The notes under the pieces: model-generated | Database searches by the model: none | Told to the model about the DNA's origin: nothing | The model's input: the letters and a program-made list of their open reading frames with translations, nothing else | Shown here: piece after piece, positions 6,264 to 6,293 of the stretch | How positions within the stretch are numbered: the stretch's first letter is position 1 | Layout: the number at the start of each line of letters is the position of its first letter | Program-made: the position numbers and the translations under genes | NCBI GenBank assembly: GCA_001483205.1 | Contig: JPPB01000012.1 | Span: 1 to 6,293 of the forward strand | DNA: 6,293 nucleotides | Source of the DNA: an alpha proteobacterium 3107 | GTDB taxonomy: Bacteria > Pseudomonadota > Alphaproteobacteria > Rhodobacterales > Rhodobacteraceae | Reading direction: 5' to 3'

Positions 6264-6293
6264 ACAAACCCGCTCAGGCAGAGGCGGCAAACT

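Noticed and set aside
6130..6267. Longer start for the IalB-type protein at 6267
   Set aside because: It would bury the signal peptide about 46 residues into the protein, has no ribosome binding site, and would cover a good promoter-like pair.

Overview
The window is GC-rich, with most coding sequence at roughly 65-73% G+C in the stretches I counted. It suggests an alphaproteobacterium, most likely of the Rhodobacteraceae type. The main pointers are an invasion-associated locus B (IalB) family protein, a divergent EF-G paralog, and a large secreted repeat protein. The species cannot be fixed from this sequence. Everything I accept as a gene is on the minus strand, so transcription runs from high to low coordinates.

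Layout in transcription order. (1) 6248-6222 holds a sigma70-like promoter for the first gene. (2) 6129-5569 is a small exported IalB-family protein of 186 aa. (3) 5550-4705 is a protein with an abortive-infection C-terminal (Abi_C, HEPN-like) domain and an RX6H motif. It starts at most 18 nt after the ialB-type gene, so the two may share a transcript. Its G+C is clearly lower than its neighbours, which suggests it was acquired. (4) 4704-4455 is intergenic and carries a second promoter-like pair, a perfect 14-bp palindrome near the predicted transcription start, and a 16-bp sequence that recurs exactly upstream of the ialB-type gene. (5) 4454-2520 is an EF-G-like translational GTPase of 644 aa with a shortened, altered switch I and no histidine after its G3 motif. 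(6) 2519-2293 is intergenic and contains a strong 11-bp inverted repeat. (7) 2292-1 is the first 764 codons of a large exported protein. It has a signal peptide, an N-terminal domain with two cysteines, three tandem repeats of about 130 aa, a SwmB-like domain and the start of another beta-sandwich domain. It runs off the left edge without a stop.

Working together: only the ialB-type/Abi_C pair looks like a transcription unit. The EF-G-like gene appears to have its own promoter, and the repeat protein is separated from it by 227 bp. The clearest candidate for something unusual is the low-G+C Abi_C gene lying between an envelope-protein gene and a divergent translation-factor gene, with a shared 16-bp element upstream of both flanking genes. 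A functional link among them is a hypothesis, not something the sequence shows.
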